Shown one piece after another: positions 52,707 to 59,970 of a DNA stretch of 64,000 bases. Source of the stretch: Xenophilus arseniciresistens (GTDB lineage Bacteria > Pseudomonadota > Gammaproteobacteria > Burkholderiales > Burkholderiaceae_C); contig NZ_JAQIPB010000013.1 in assembly GCF_028023875.1 (NCBI RefSeq), positions 1 through 64,000 on the forward strand. The letters run 5' to 3'. The notes beneath the pieces are model-generated. The model was given only the letters and a program-made list of their open reading frames with translations. It searched no databases and was not told the DNA's origin. Numbering within the stretch: the stretch's first letter is position 1; each line of letters opens with the position of its first letter. A program made the translations under genes and the position numbers.

Positions 52707-53828
52707 TCAGAACGAACCCTGGACGCCTTCGACCAGGTAGTTCATCTGCTCCAGCGCCAGATCGGTCTGCTTGTGCACCTGGCCCGCGGCGAGGATCTGC
52801 TTGCCCTTGTTGTCCTTGAGCGGGCCCTTGAAGATGTCGAACTGGCCGGCCAGCATCTTCGCCTTGACCTCGTCGGCCTGCTTCTTCGCCGCGTCGGTCA
52901 CGGCCGGGCCGTAGGCCGACATCTTCACGAAGCCTTCCTTCATGCCGCCACGCAGGAAGTTCGGATGCGGCTTGCCCGTGCGCGCGGCCTCCAGCACCTG
53001 CAGGTACGCGGTGATCCAGTTCCATTCGGCGCCCGTCAGGTAGGCCTGCGGCGCCAGCCTGGCCTGGCTGGCGTGGTAGCCGCACACCATCTTGCCGCGC
53101 TTGGCGGCCGTCTCGACCACCACCTTGGGGCCGTCCACATGCATGGTGAACACGTCGCAGCCCTGGTCGGCCAGGCTGTTGGTGGCCTCGGCCTCCTTCA
53201 CGGCCATCGACCAGTCGCCCGTGAAGATCACGCTGCAGGTGATGCCGGGCTTGACCGAGCGCGCGCCCAGCGTGAAGGCATTGATGTTGCGCAGCACCTG
53301 CGGAATGGGCTTGGCCGCGACGAAGGCGATCTTGCCGCTCTTGCTCATGTGGCCGGCCACCACGCCGTTGAGGAACTGCGCTTCCTCGATGTAGCCGAAG
53401 AAGCTGCCCGCGTTCTTCGGGTGCTTGCCTTCGGTCCACAGGCCGCCGCAGTGCGAGAAGCGCACCTCGGGGTACTTGGCGGCCTGCGCCAGCACGTGCG
53501 GGTCGAAGTAGCCGAAGGAGGTCGGAAACAGCAGCTTCGCGCCGTCCTGCATGACCATGCCGGTCATGCTCTTTTGCACGGCCGTGGTCTCGGGCACGTT
53601 CTCTTCCTCGACCACCTTGACCCCTGCCACCTTCTTGAGCTCGGCGGCGGCCAGCGCGTGGGCCTGGTTGTAGCCGTAGTCGTCGCGCGGGCCGACGTAG
53701 ATCACGCCCACGGTCAGCCCCTTGGCCTGGGCGCCGGCCAGGCCGTGCAGGCCGCCCAGGGTGCCTGCGGCGCCCAGTGCGGCAATGGATTTCAGCGATG
53801 CGCGACGGGTCAGCGGGGTCATGGACAT
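52707..53828 (-). CDS. BMP-family ABC substrate-binding protein
   Basis: A 373-residue periplasmic protein. The N-terminus MSMTPLTRRASLKSIAALGA has a twin-arginine motif (RRASLK), so Tat export is likely, with cleavage near AGAQA. The mature part has KGLTVGVIYVGPRDDYGYNQ, SFGYFDPHVLAQAAKYPEVR and GYIEEAQFLNGVVAGHMSK, typical of BMP (PnrA/Med-like) receptors for nucleosides and related compounds. GGAGAA precedes the ATG at 53828. Neighbouring enzymes suggest a biuret-, ureide- or amide-like ligand. Confidence 0.86.
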   Translation of the reverse strand: MSMTPLTRRASLKSIAALGAAGTLGGLHGLAGAQAKGLTVGVIYVGPRDDYGYNQAHALAAAELKKVAGVKVVEEENVPETTAVQKSMTGMVMQDGAKLLFPTSFGYFDPHVLAQAAKYPEVRFSHCGGLWTEGKHPKNAGSFFGYIEEAQFLNGVVAGHMSKSGKIAFVAAKPIPQVLRNINAFTLGARSVKPGITCSVIFTGDWSMAVKEAEATNSLADQGCDVFTMHVDGPKVVVETAAKRGKMVCGYHASQARLAPQAYLTGAEWNWITAYLQVLEAARTGKPHPNFLRGGMKEGFVKMSAYGPAVTDAAKKQADEVKAKMLAGQFDIFKGPLKDNKGKQILAAGQVHKQTDLALEQMNYLVEGVQGSF

Positions 53829-53898
53829 GGCGTTCTCCGGGAAGACAGGGGTTGGATGGGGGCTCGATTCAGATCGGTGCACAAAGCACCGGACCTAA

Positions 53899-53910
53899 CT
53901 TGGATACAAG
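53899..53910. promoter_or_regulatory. CTTGGATACAAG element upstream of the importer
   Basis: This near-palindromic 12-mer occurs again on the opposite strand at 56105-56116, upstream of atzF. Similarity continues for several bases (AAGGGACGC here, AAAGGATGC there). TTGTATNCAA-like sequences are common targets of FCD-type GntR regulators, so it may be the operator of the regulator at 45810. Confidence 0.4.
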
Positions 53911-53938
53911 AAGGGACGCAAATTGCGTGCCTGGGGGC

Positions 53939-54319
53939 TCAGCCCATCAGGCTCACGTGCGCCGCCACCACGCGCCAGCCCTCGGGCAGGCGCAGCCAGG
54001 TCTGGCTCTGGCGGCCGATGCGGCTTTCGCCCTCGCGCTGGAACTCCACGTTCGCAGTGCCGTACTCGCGCCCATAGGTGGTGATCACCGTGCGCGTGAG
54101 CGTGCGGGGCTGGCCCTGTGCAGGCTGGGCGGCGCGATAGGCCTGGATGGCCGCATGGCCGTACTGCACTTCGGCCACGCCATAGCGCAGCGTGTGCGGG
54201 CTGTTCCAGAACAGCGCGTCCAGCACTTCGACCTTGTTGTTCACGAGCGCCTCTTCGTACTGCGCGAACACCTCGGTCAGCTCGGCCAGCACATCGGGCA
54301 GGTTGATTTCTTGGGTCAT
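53939..54319 (-). CDS. atzH: AtzH/HpxZ-like (DUF3225) protein
   Basis: A 126-residue NTF2-fold protein. FAQYEEALVNNKVEVLDALF, WNSPHTLRYGVAEVQYGHAA and a closing GRQSQTWLRLPEGWRVVAAH match the DUF3225 family (HpxZ of oxalurate catabolism, AtzH of s-triazine catabolism). These small proteins sit with amidase-signature hydrolases; in the triazine pathway AtzH-type proteins are thought to help make allophanate. It lies directly downstream of allophanate hydrolase. The AtzH versus HpxZ label cannot be decided here. Confidence 0.72.
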   Translation of the reverse strand: MTQEINLPDVLAELTEVFAQYEEALVNNKVEVLDALFWNSPHTLRYGVAEVQYGHAAIQAYRAAQPAQGQPRTLTRTVITTYGREYGTANVEFQREGESRIGRQSQTWLRLPEGWRVVAAHVSLMG

Positions 54320-54358
54320 GGGGATCCTGGTGGAGGGATTGATCGACGGGTGCGGCGC

Positions 54359-56089
54359 TCAGGCCGTGCGCTGCGCCATGTAGGCCCGCCAGCCGCCGTG
54401 ATGGCTGATGTCCTGCGCACCGGCCAGCGCCGAGGCTTCGCACAGGAAGCCCTGCACGGCCGAGCCGTCGGCCAGGCTCAGCGTGCCGATGCCAAGCGGC
54501 GCCGGGATCAGCGCGACGAAGGAGCCATAGCGGCCCACGGGCAGCGACCACACCTCCACCTCGATGGCAGCGCCCTCGCCCGCGGCCACGCGAACCAGCC
54601 CCGGCTTGGGCGGCGTGGTGCCCGGCAGCGCATGCAGGCGGTAGTCGGCCGTCGTGCGGGTGCTGCGCAGCAGGCGCCCGCCCCGCTCAAGCAACTGGCT
54701 GTTGAGCGGCATGCCCGACAGGTGCGCGCCCACCACGGCCACCTGCACGCAGTCGCCATCGGCAGGGGGTTGTGGCAGCGCCTCGGTGGCTGGCAGCGGC
54801 TGGCCCGTGGCACCCAGTGGCAGGCCGCTGGCGTGGTGGTAGCGCTGGCCCAGCGCGGCGAGCGCGAAATCGCTGCCGGCCTGGCCCACGAAGGTGATGC
54901 CGAAGGGCAGCCCGTCGGGCCGCAGGCTGCTGGGCACGGCGATGGCCGCATAGTCCAGCAGGTTCACGAAGTTGGTGTACACGCCCATGCGGCTGTTGCG
55001 CCCCACCGGGTCGGCGCGCATGTCGGCGATGCTGCAGTGGGTGGGCGCGGTGGGCACGGCCAGCACGTCGATCTGCGCCCACATCGCAGCCGCGCGCTGG
55101 CCCAGCATGCGCAGCCGGGTGAGCGCCTGTGCATGCTCGCTGGCGCTGTGCCGGCGGCCCTGCGCCAGGATGCCGCGCACCGGCTCCATCACCTGCGCTT
55201 CGTGCGCGTCGAAGAAGGCTCCCACGGCCGCATGGCGCTCGGCCACCAGCGCGCTCTCATACAGCAGGGCCGCCGCCTCGGCCAGCGGCGCGTAGTCGAT
55301 CTGCACCGGCGTGCCGCCCAGGCCCTGCAGCCGTGCGATGGCCTCGTCCCAGGCCGCTTGCGCCTGCGCGTCGCCGAAGAACTCGCGCAGCGAAGGCACG
55401 CCGAAGCGGAAGCGGGCGGGCCAGTGCGCGGGCGCCATCGCCAGGCTGCGCGAGTAGGGATCGGCCGGGTCCGGGCCCATGGCCTCGTGCAGCACGCGTG
55501 CGGCCAGCGCCACCGTGCGCGCAAAGATCGAGACGCAGTCCACGCTCTGCGCCGCAGGCACCAGCCCGCGCGCGCTGATCAGGCCGCGCGACGGCTTGAT
55601 GCCCACGATGTTGTTCAGCCCCGCCGGCACGCGGCCCGAGCCCGCGGTGTCGGTGCCCAGCGCGAAGTCCACCTCGCCCGTGGCCACCACATAGGCCGAG
55701 CCCGAGCTGGAGCCGCCCGAAACCAGTTTTGCATCAAAGCTGTTGGGCACCGCGCCATAAGGCGAGCGCGTGCCATTGAGCCCGCAGGCGAACTGGTCGA
55801 GGTTGGTCTTGCCCTGCAGCGCGGCGCCCGCGGCGCGCAGGCGCTGCACCACGGTGGCGTCCTCGGGCGCCACGTAGGCGAAGGCCGGGCAGCCTGCGGT
55901 GGTGGGCAGCCCGCCCACGTCGATGTTGTCCTTCACCGCAAAGCGCAGGCCGGCCAGTGCATCGCCAGGGGCGCCAGGGGCAGCGGCCAGCGGTGGCAGG
56001 GGCGCGTCCAGGCGGGTGATCCAGGCGGCGGCCGGCAGGCCGTCCAGTTCCGGACGGGGCTGGGCCACCGCGGACAGTGCGTGCACCAT
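54359..56089 (-). CDS. atzF: Allophanate hydrolase (AtzF-like)
   Basis: A 576-residue amidase-signature enzyme. The catalytic Lys is in LRFAVKDNIDVGGLPTTAGC, the cis-Ser in KLVSGGSSSGSAYVV and the nucleophilic Ser in ALGTDTAGSGRVPAGLNN. A C-terminal domain of about 125 residues (VQVAVVGAHLSGMPLNSQLL to the end) is the allophanate hydrolase C-domain that sets AtzF apart from simple amidases. It converts allophanate to ammonia and CO2, completing biuret breakdown after BiuH. AAAGGA precedes ATG 56089. It is the first gene of the run and the element CTTGGATACAAG lies 16 bases upstream. Confidence 0.88.
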   Translation of the reverse strand: MVHALSAVAQPRPELDGLPAAAWITRLDAPLPPLAAAPGAPGDALAGLRFAVKDNIDVGGLPTTAGCPAFAYVAPEDATVVQRLRAAGAALQGKTNLDQFACGLNGTRSPYGAVPNSFDAKLVSGGSSSGSAYVVATGEVDFALGTDTAGSGRVPAGLNNIVGIKPSRGLISARGLVPAAQSVDCVSIFARTVALAARVLHEAMGPDPADPYSRSLAMAPAHWPARFRFGVPSLREFFGDAQAQAAWDEAIARLQGLGGTPVQIDYAPLAEAAALLYESALVAERHAAVGAFFDAHEAQVMEPVRGILAQGRRHSASEHAQALTRLRMLGQRAAAMWAQIDVLAVPTAPTHCSIADMRADPVGRNSRMGVYTNFVNLLDYAAIAVPSSLRPDGLPFGITFVGQAGSDFALAALGQRYHHASGLPLGATGQPLPATEALPQPPADGDCVQVAVVGAHLSGMPLNSQLLERGGRLLRSTRTTADYRLHALPGTTPPKPGLVRVAAGEGAAIEVEVWSLPVGRYGSFVALIPAPLGIGTLSLADGSAVQGFLCEASALAGAQDISHHGGWRAYMAQRTA

Positions 56090-56104
56090 GATCAAGCATC
56101 CTTT

Positions 56105-56116
56105 CTTGTATCCAAG
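56105..56116. promoter_or_regulatory. CTTGGATACAAG element upstream of atzF
   Basis: Read on the minus strand this is identical to the element at 53899-53910, and it is followed by AAAGGATGC, which doubles as the atzF ribosome site. A regulator bound here would cover the translation start region or the promoter edge. The GntR protein encoded at 45810 is the local candidate. Confidence 0.4.
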
Positions 56117-56290
56117 ATGAGATGCAAGTGACGTGCCAGCGCTGCGCGGCGCGCGCTCGAGCACGCGGGCACGCGGGCACGCGTCCGCTCCAGCCCGCGA
56201 CCCCGGTCGCGCGGTCATTGGAAACAAGGAGGCCGGCGGCCGCAGCGCGGCGGCGGGGCGGCGCGTAGGCGGCCGGGTTCAGCGCCTCCA

Positions 56291-56316
56291 GCCGGCCCCG
56301 GCGCGCCGGGGCCGGC
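56291..56316. repeat. 26-bp perfect palindrome
   Basis: The 13-base arm GCCGGCCCCGGCG is followed immediately by its exact reverse complement, with no loop. In RNA this would form a very stable hairpin. There is no U-run on either side, so it is not a standard terminator. A second, 14-bp palindrome lies 8 bases to the right. Confidence 0.6.
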
Positions 56317-56324
56317 GCACCGAA

Positions 56325-56338
56325 ATGCAGCGCTGCAT
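56325..56338. repeat. 14-bp perfect palindrome ATGCAGCGCTGCAT
   Basis: An exact 14-base inverted repeat next to the 26-bp palindrome. Moderate GC content and symmetric design would suit a dimeric DNA-binding protein better than a terminator. Its position, between the atzF operon and the DUF1127 gene, gives no clear target. Confidence 0.5.
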
Positions 56339-56409
56339 CTGGGGAGGCCGCGTCAGATCAGGGGTGCGTGGGCAGGCGCGTTCCGCTTTGGTGCAAGGCG
56401 GCGCAGGCC

Positions 56410-56604
56410 TCAGCCCCTGCGCCCCAGCCCCGGCAACTCGCTGTGCCCCACACCCAGGTCGTTGAGCTCATGCTGTCCCAGCGCCTGCAAGGCGCGCAGC
56501 TCGGCGCGGCGCTGGCGGGCCAGGGTGCTGCGCTGCCACCAGTGGCGCAGGCGCTGCAGGGGCAGGGCGGCGGGGGCGAGGTGGTGCAACAGGGCGGCGG
56601 TCAT
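56410..56604 (-). CDS. DUF1127 small protein
   Basis: A 64-residue basic protein. The C-terminal half, RAELRALQALGQHELNDLGV followed by GHSELPGL, matches the DUF1127 signature (R-x-E-L-x-x-L-x-x-L-x-D-x-G). Such proteins are small RNA- or membrane-associated factors that affect phosphate, carbon or stress physiology in other proteobacteria. GGAG precedes the ATG. It is divergent from the LysR gene at 56728 across a gap with clear inverted repeats and may be a LysR target. Confidence 0.75.
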   Translation of the reverse strand: MTAALLHHLAPAALPLQRLRHWWQRSTLARQRRAELRALQALGQHELNDLGVGHSELPGLGRRG

Positions 56605-56694
56605 GGGGGGCTCCGGGTCGGTGAAGAGGTGATGAAGCGCGTGGCTGCAGTGGAAGTGCCGCGATCATGGCTTGCGCAACCGTATCGGAGAAGT

Positions 56695-56730
56695 TGAGAA
56701 TCCTGAGCCTTCTCATCAGGATGCCTGATG
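56695..56730. promoter_or_regulatory. Two inverted repeats at the LysR start
   Basis: TGAGAA-N9-TTCTCA (56695-56715) is followed by CATCAGG-ATG-CCTGATG (56714-56730), whose right arm covers the LysR start codon. The first repeat has LysR-box dimensions. The second would let a bound regulator block its own gene or fold the mRNA start into a hairpin. Both lie in the gap shared with the divergent DUF1127 gene. Confidence 0.55.
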
Positions 56731-57657
56731 CGCCACCTCAACCTCGACCAGCTTCGCACCCTCATTGCCATTGCCGATCTGGGCAGCTTCTCGGCCGCCG
56801 CGCAGGCGCTGCACTTGGCCCAGCCCACGGTGAGCCTGCATGTGAGCGAGCTGGAATCCCGCCTGGACGTGCCGCTGCTGGTGCGCGCCGCGCGGCGGGT
56901 GCAGCCCACGCCGGCCGGCGCCGAGCTGGTCGAGCGCGGCCGTCGCCTGCTGCGCGATGTGGACGAGGCCATCGAGGCCACGCAGCGCCGCCATGCGGGC
57001 CTGGAGGGGCGCGTGCGCCTGGGTGTGAGCACCACCAGCGTGGTGGTCGATCTGCTGCCGCCCGTCTTCGAGCTTCTGACCCAGCGCTACCCGGGCATCG
57101 AGATCTCGCCCAGTTTCGTGGGCTCCGACGGCTCGGTGGCGGGGCTGCAGGCCGGCACGGTGGACGTGGCCGTGGTCTCGCTGCCCCAGCCGGCGGTGCC
57201 GGGGCTGCGTTTCACGCCCTGGCTGCGGCACGAGATGCGCGCGCTGGTGCCGGCGCACTGGCCCGTGGTCAGGCGCGCCACGCCGGCCTGGCTGGCGCAG
57301 CGGCCATTGATCATGAACGAGCCCGGCAGCCGCATGCAGACCCTGACCATGGAGTGGTTCGCCAAGGCGGGTTTCGCGCCGCGCGCACGCATCGAGCACA
57401 ACTACGACACGGCCATGCGCGGCCTGGTGCAGGCCGGCTATGGCGCGGCGCTGCTGCCGCTGATGGACGACGCCTCGGCCTATGCCAGCGAGCGTGTGCG
57501 CGTGCTGCCGCTCACGCCGCGGCTGGTGCGGCACCTGGTGGTGGGCCTGCGCGCCAGCGAGCCGCGCGAAGGGCCGGCCGCGCGCGTGGCCGAAACGCTG
57601 CTGAGCTGGTCGCCCGGGCAGGGCATGGAAGGACAGCTGGTGCGAAAGGCGCCCTAA
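56728..57657 (+). CDS. LysR-family transcriptional regulator
   Basis: A 309-residue regulator. The N-terminal winged helix (MRHLNLDQLRTLIAIADLGS, then FSAAAQALHLAQPTVSLHVS, about 1-60) is followed by a two-lobed periplasmic-binding-like effector domain (LEGRVRLGVSTTSVVVDLLP onward). It is divergent from the DUF1127 gene, and its last four bases overlap the glutaminase end, so control of glutaminase from this side is not implied. The effector is unknown. Inverted repeats at its start suggest autoregulation. Confidence 0.88.
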   Translation: MRHLNLDQLRTLIAIADLGSFSAAAQALHLAQPTVSLHVSELESRLDVPLLVRAARRVQPTPAGAELVERGRRLLRDVDEAIEATQRRHAGLEGRVRLGVSTTSVVVDLLPPVFELLTQRYPGIEISPSFVGSDGSVAGLQAGTVDVAVVSLPQPAVPGLRFTPWLRHEMRALVPAHWPVVRRATPAWLAQRPLIMNEPGSRMQTLTMEWFAKAGFAPRARIEHNYDTAMRGLVQAGYGAALLPLMDDASAYASERVRVLPLTPRLVRHLVVGLRASEPREGPAARVAETLLSWSPGQGMEGQLVRKAP

Positions 57658-58586
57658 AACACCGAAAGCCCGGTGCGCGTGGTGAACAGCTCCAGCGCCT
57701 TCATGCCCAGCAGCGAGTTGCCGGTCTCGTCCAGCGCGGGCGACCACACGGCCAGCGTGAGCCGGTCCGGCACCACGGCGACGATGCCGCCGCCCACGCC
57801 GCTCTTGCAGGGCAGGCCGATGCGGAAGGCGAACTCGCCCGCCGCGTCGTAGGTGCCGCAGGTCAGCATCAGCGCGTTGATGCGGCGGGCCTGGCGCTCG
57901 CTCACCACCGGTGCGTCGGCCTGCAGCGGATGCGCGCCGTCGCGGCACAGATAGCCCGCCGCGCGTGCCAGCTGCAGGCAGCTCATGCGCAGCGCGCACT
58001 GGTGGAAGTAGAGGTCCAGCACTTCCTGCACGCCATGGTCGATGCGGCCGAAGCTCTTCATGAAATTGGCCAGCGCATGGTTGCGGTAGCCCGTGGCCGC
58101 CTCCGAGGCGGCCACTTCCTCGTCGTAGGCGATGGGCTCGCCGGCCAGGTGGCTCATGAAGCCGCACAGTTCGCGCTGCGCGCCTGCGCCGTACAGCGCC
58201 ACGATGCGGTCGGCCACCGCGATGGCGCCGGCATTGATGAAGGGGTTGCGCGGCGTGCCCTGCTCGAACTCGAGCTGCACCAGGGAATTGAACGGGTTGC
58301 CCGAGGGCTCGCGGCCGATGCGCGCCCACAGCGCCTGCTCGCTCATGTGGCGCATGGCCAGCGTGAGCGTGAACACCTTGGAGATGCTCTGGATCGAGAA
58401 GGGCGTCTGGCCGTCGCCGGCCACCGCTTCCTGCCCGTCGCAGGTGCGCAGCGCGATGCCGAACTGCGCCGCGTCCACGCGCGCCAGTGCCGGGATGTAC
58501 CGGGCCACCTGGCCGCGCGGGCCCTGCTGCGCCAGCTCGCGCTGGATCTGGAAGGCGATCTCGTCAAGGATGGGCTGGAATTGCAT
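57654..58586 (-). CDS. glsA: Glutaminase A
   Basis: A 310-residue beta-lactamase-fold glutaminase. TPFSIQSISKVFTLTLAMRH carries the Ser-x-x-Lys catalytic pair. NPFNSLVQLEFEQGTPRNPF, INAGAIAVAD, GYRNHALANFMKSFGR and the C-terminal GLPCKSGVGGGIVAVVPDR with NSLLGMKALE are standard. It hydrolyses glutamine to glutamate and ammonia. Length fits the family (about 305-310). A long upstream extension of the frame is not used because MQFQPILDEIAFQIQRELAQ is the normal N-terminus. It is divergent from the regulator at 58686. Confidence 0.93.
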   Translation of the reverse strand: MQFQPILDEIAFQIQRELAQQGPRGQVARYIPALARVDAAQFGIALRTCDGQEAVAGDGQTPFSIQSISKVFTLTLAMRHMSEQALWARIGREPSGNPFNSLVQLEFEQGTPRNPFINAGAIAVADRIVALYGAGAQRELCGFMSHLAGEPIAYDEEVAASEAATGYRNHALANFMKSFGRIDHGVQEVLDLYFHQCALRMSCLQLARAAGYLCRDGAHPLQADAPVVSERQARRINALMLTCGTYDAAGEFAFRIGLPCKSGVGGGIVAVVPDRLTLAVWSPALDETGNSLLGMKALELFTTRTGLSVF

Positions 58587-58685
58587 GGCGGGCAGCAGAG
58601 GGCAGGACAGGGCGACCCGGCATTCTGGACCAGGGCCCGTGAACGCCATTTCGGCAATCGCATCGCAGCGGGGTAGTCTTGCGCC

Positions 58686-59921
58686 ATGGATTCCCTCATC
58701 AATGCCGCCGCGCGCGCACTGGCGCAGGGCGATGCGCTGGAGGCGCTGAAGCAGGTGGCCTTGCGCGGCGACCCGCCTGCGCTGGCGCTGCGCGGCATCG
58801 CGCTGGCGCAGCTGGGCGAACACGCGCGCGCCCGCATGCTGCTGCGCCGGGCCGAGCGCGGCTTTGGCGCGCACGAGGCCGTGGCCCGCGCGCGCTGCGT
58901 GGTGGCGCAGGCCGAGGTGGCGCTGGCGCTGCGCGACCTGCAGGCCGCGCCGCCGGCCCTGGCCCGCGCGGCCCAGACGCTGCAGGCCAGGGGCGACATG
59001 GCCAACGCCTGGCATGCCCATGCCATCGAGGCGCGGCACCTGCTGCTGCTGGGCCGGCTCGACGAGGCGCAGGCCGCGCTGGCGCGGCTGAACGGCCAGG
59101 CCCTGCCGCCGGTGCTGGGTGCCCTGGCCGAGCTGACGGCGGCCGAACTCGCGCTGCGCGCCTTGAACGTTGAAGAGGCCGCCGCCGCACTGGCACGCGC
59201 GCTGCGCGCCGCGCAAAAGGCGCAGGTGCCCGCACTGCTGGCCGAGGTGCTGGATGCGCAGGCGCTGCTGCAGCGCCCGGCGGCGCGCTGCCTGGGGCCG
59301 GATGGCGAATCGCCGCTGCGCCTGGACGAGGTGGCGGCGCTGCTGGCCGGCCCCGCGCTGGTGGTCGATGCCTGCCGCCACCGGCTCTGCGCCCGGGGCC
59401 GGGCGCTGGACCTGTCGCGCCGGCCCGTGCTCTTCGCGCTGCTGCGTGCGCTGGCGCGCGCCTGGCCGCACGACGTGCCGCGCGAGGCGCTGATCGCCGA
59501 AGTCTTCCGGCAGCGCGAGAGCGACGAGACGCACCGCGCGCGCCTGCGGGTGGAGATGGGCCGGCTGCGCCGCCTGGTGGCGCCGCTGGCGCAGGTGAGG
59601 GCCACCGACCGCGGCTATGCGCTGCAGGCCCTGCACGCGCCCCCTGGCCAGGCCGATACCGTGCGGCTGCTGCTGCCGCCGCTCGATGGCGATTCGGGCG
59701 CGCTGCTGGCGCTGCTGGCCGACGGCGCGGCCTGGTCCACTTCCGCCCTGGCCCAGGCCCTGGGCGAGAGCCAGCGCCAGGTGCAGCGCGCGCTGGCCGA
59801 GCTGCACGCCGAAGGCCGCGTGCGCGCCGTGGGCCTGGCGCGGGCGCGGCGCTGGGTGGCTCCGCCGCTGACCGGATTCACGACCCTTTTGTTACTCCCC
59901 GGCGCGCCGCCCATTGCCTAG
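58686..59921 (+). CDS. TPR-like and double winged-helix regulator
   Basis: A 411-residue protein. Residues about 5-195 are Ala/Leu-rich helical repeats of TPR type. Residues about 225-315 form an OmpR/PhoB-type winged helix (LDLSRRPVLFALLRALARAW, ALIAEVFRQRESDETHRARL, RATDRGYAL). A second, MarR/ArsR-like winged helix follows (STSALAQALGESQRQVQRAL, ELHAEGRVRAVG). I recall this architecture in Burkholderiales next to small beta-propeller proteins, as here. It probably controls the neighbour at 59971. No signal-receiver domain is present. Confidence 0.65.
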   Translation: MDSLINAAARALAQGDALEALKQVALRGDPPALALRGIALAQLGEHARARMLLRRAERGFGAHEAVARARCVVAQAEVALALRDLQAAPPALARAAQTLQARGDMANAWHAHAIEARHLLLLGRLDEAQAALARLNGQALPPVLGALAELTAAELALRALNVEEAAAALARALRAAQKAQVPALLAEVLDAQALLQRPAARCLGPDGESPLRLDEVAALLAGPALVVDACRHRLCARGRALDLSRRPVLFALLRALARAWPHDVPREALIAEVFRQRESDETHRARLRVEMGRLRRLVAPLAQVRATDRGYALQALHAPPGQADTVRLLLPPLDGDSGALLALLADGAAWSTSALAQALGESQRQVQRALAELHAEGRVRAVGLARARRWVAPPLTGFTTLLLLPGAPPIA

Positions 59922-59970
59922 AGTGCAGCCATGGCCTCTCGCCATGACCTTCAGCCAAAGGAGTTTCACC

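Larger units (their letters stand above)
56117..56409. other. GC-rich gap with tandem GGGCACGC units
   Basis: No gene is supported in these roughly 290 bases between atzF and the DUF1127 gene. Visible structure is limited to a short tandem run of GGGCACGC near 56167-56182 and two perfect palindromes listed separately. Open frames crossing it lack ribosome sites and known motifs. Confidence 0.5.

Noticed and set aside
53777-56131. A 784-codon open frame on the plus strand
   Set aside because: It is antisense to atzH and atzF. The composition is typical of a shadow frame and no ribosome site is seen.
56133-56465. A 110-codon plus-strand frame in the GC-rich gap
   Set aside because: It has no ribosome site or motif, is Arg/Ala/Gly-rich and crosses the palindromes. 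It is treated as non-coding.
57654-59807. N-terminal extension of glutaminase to 717 residues
   Set aside because: The extension is antisense to the TPR/winged-helix regulator and lacks motifs. The normal glutaminase N-terminus begins at 58586 and gives the usual length.
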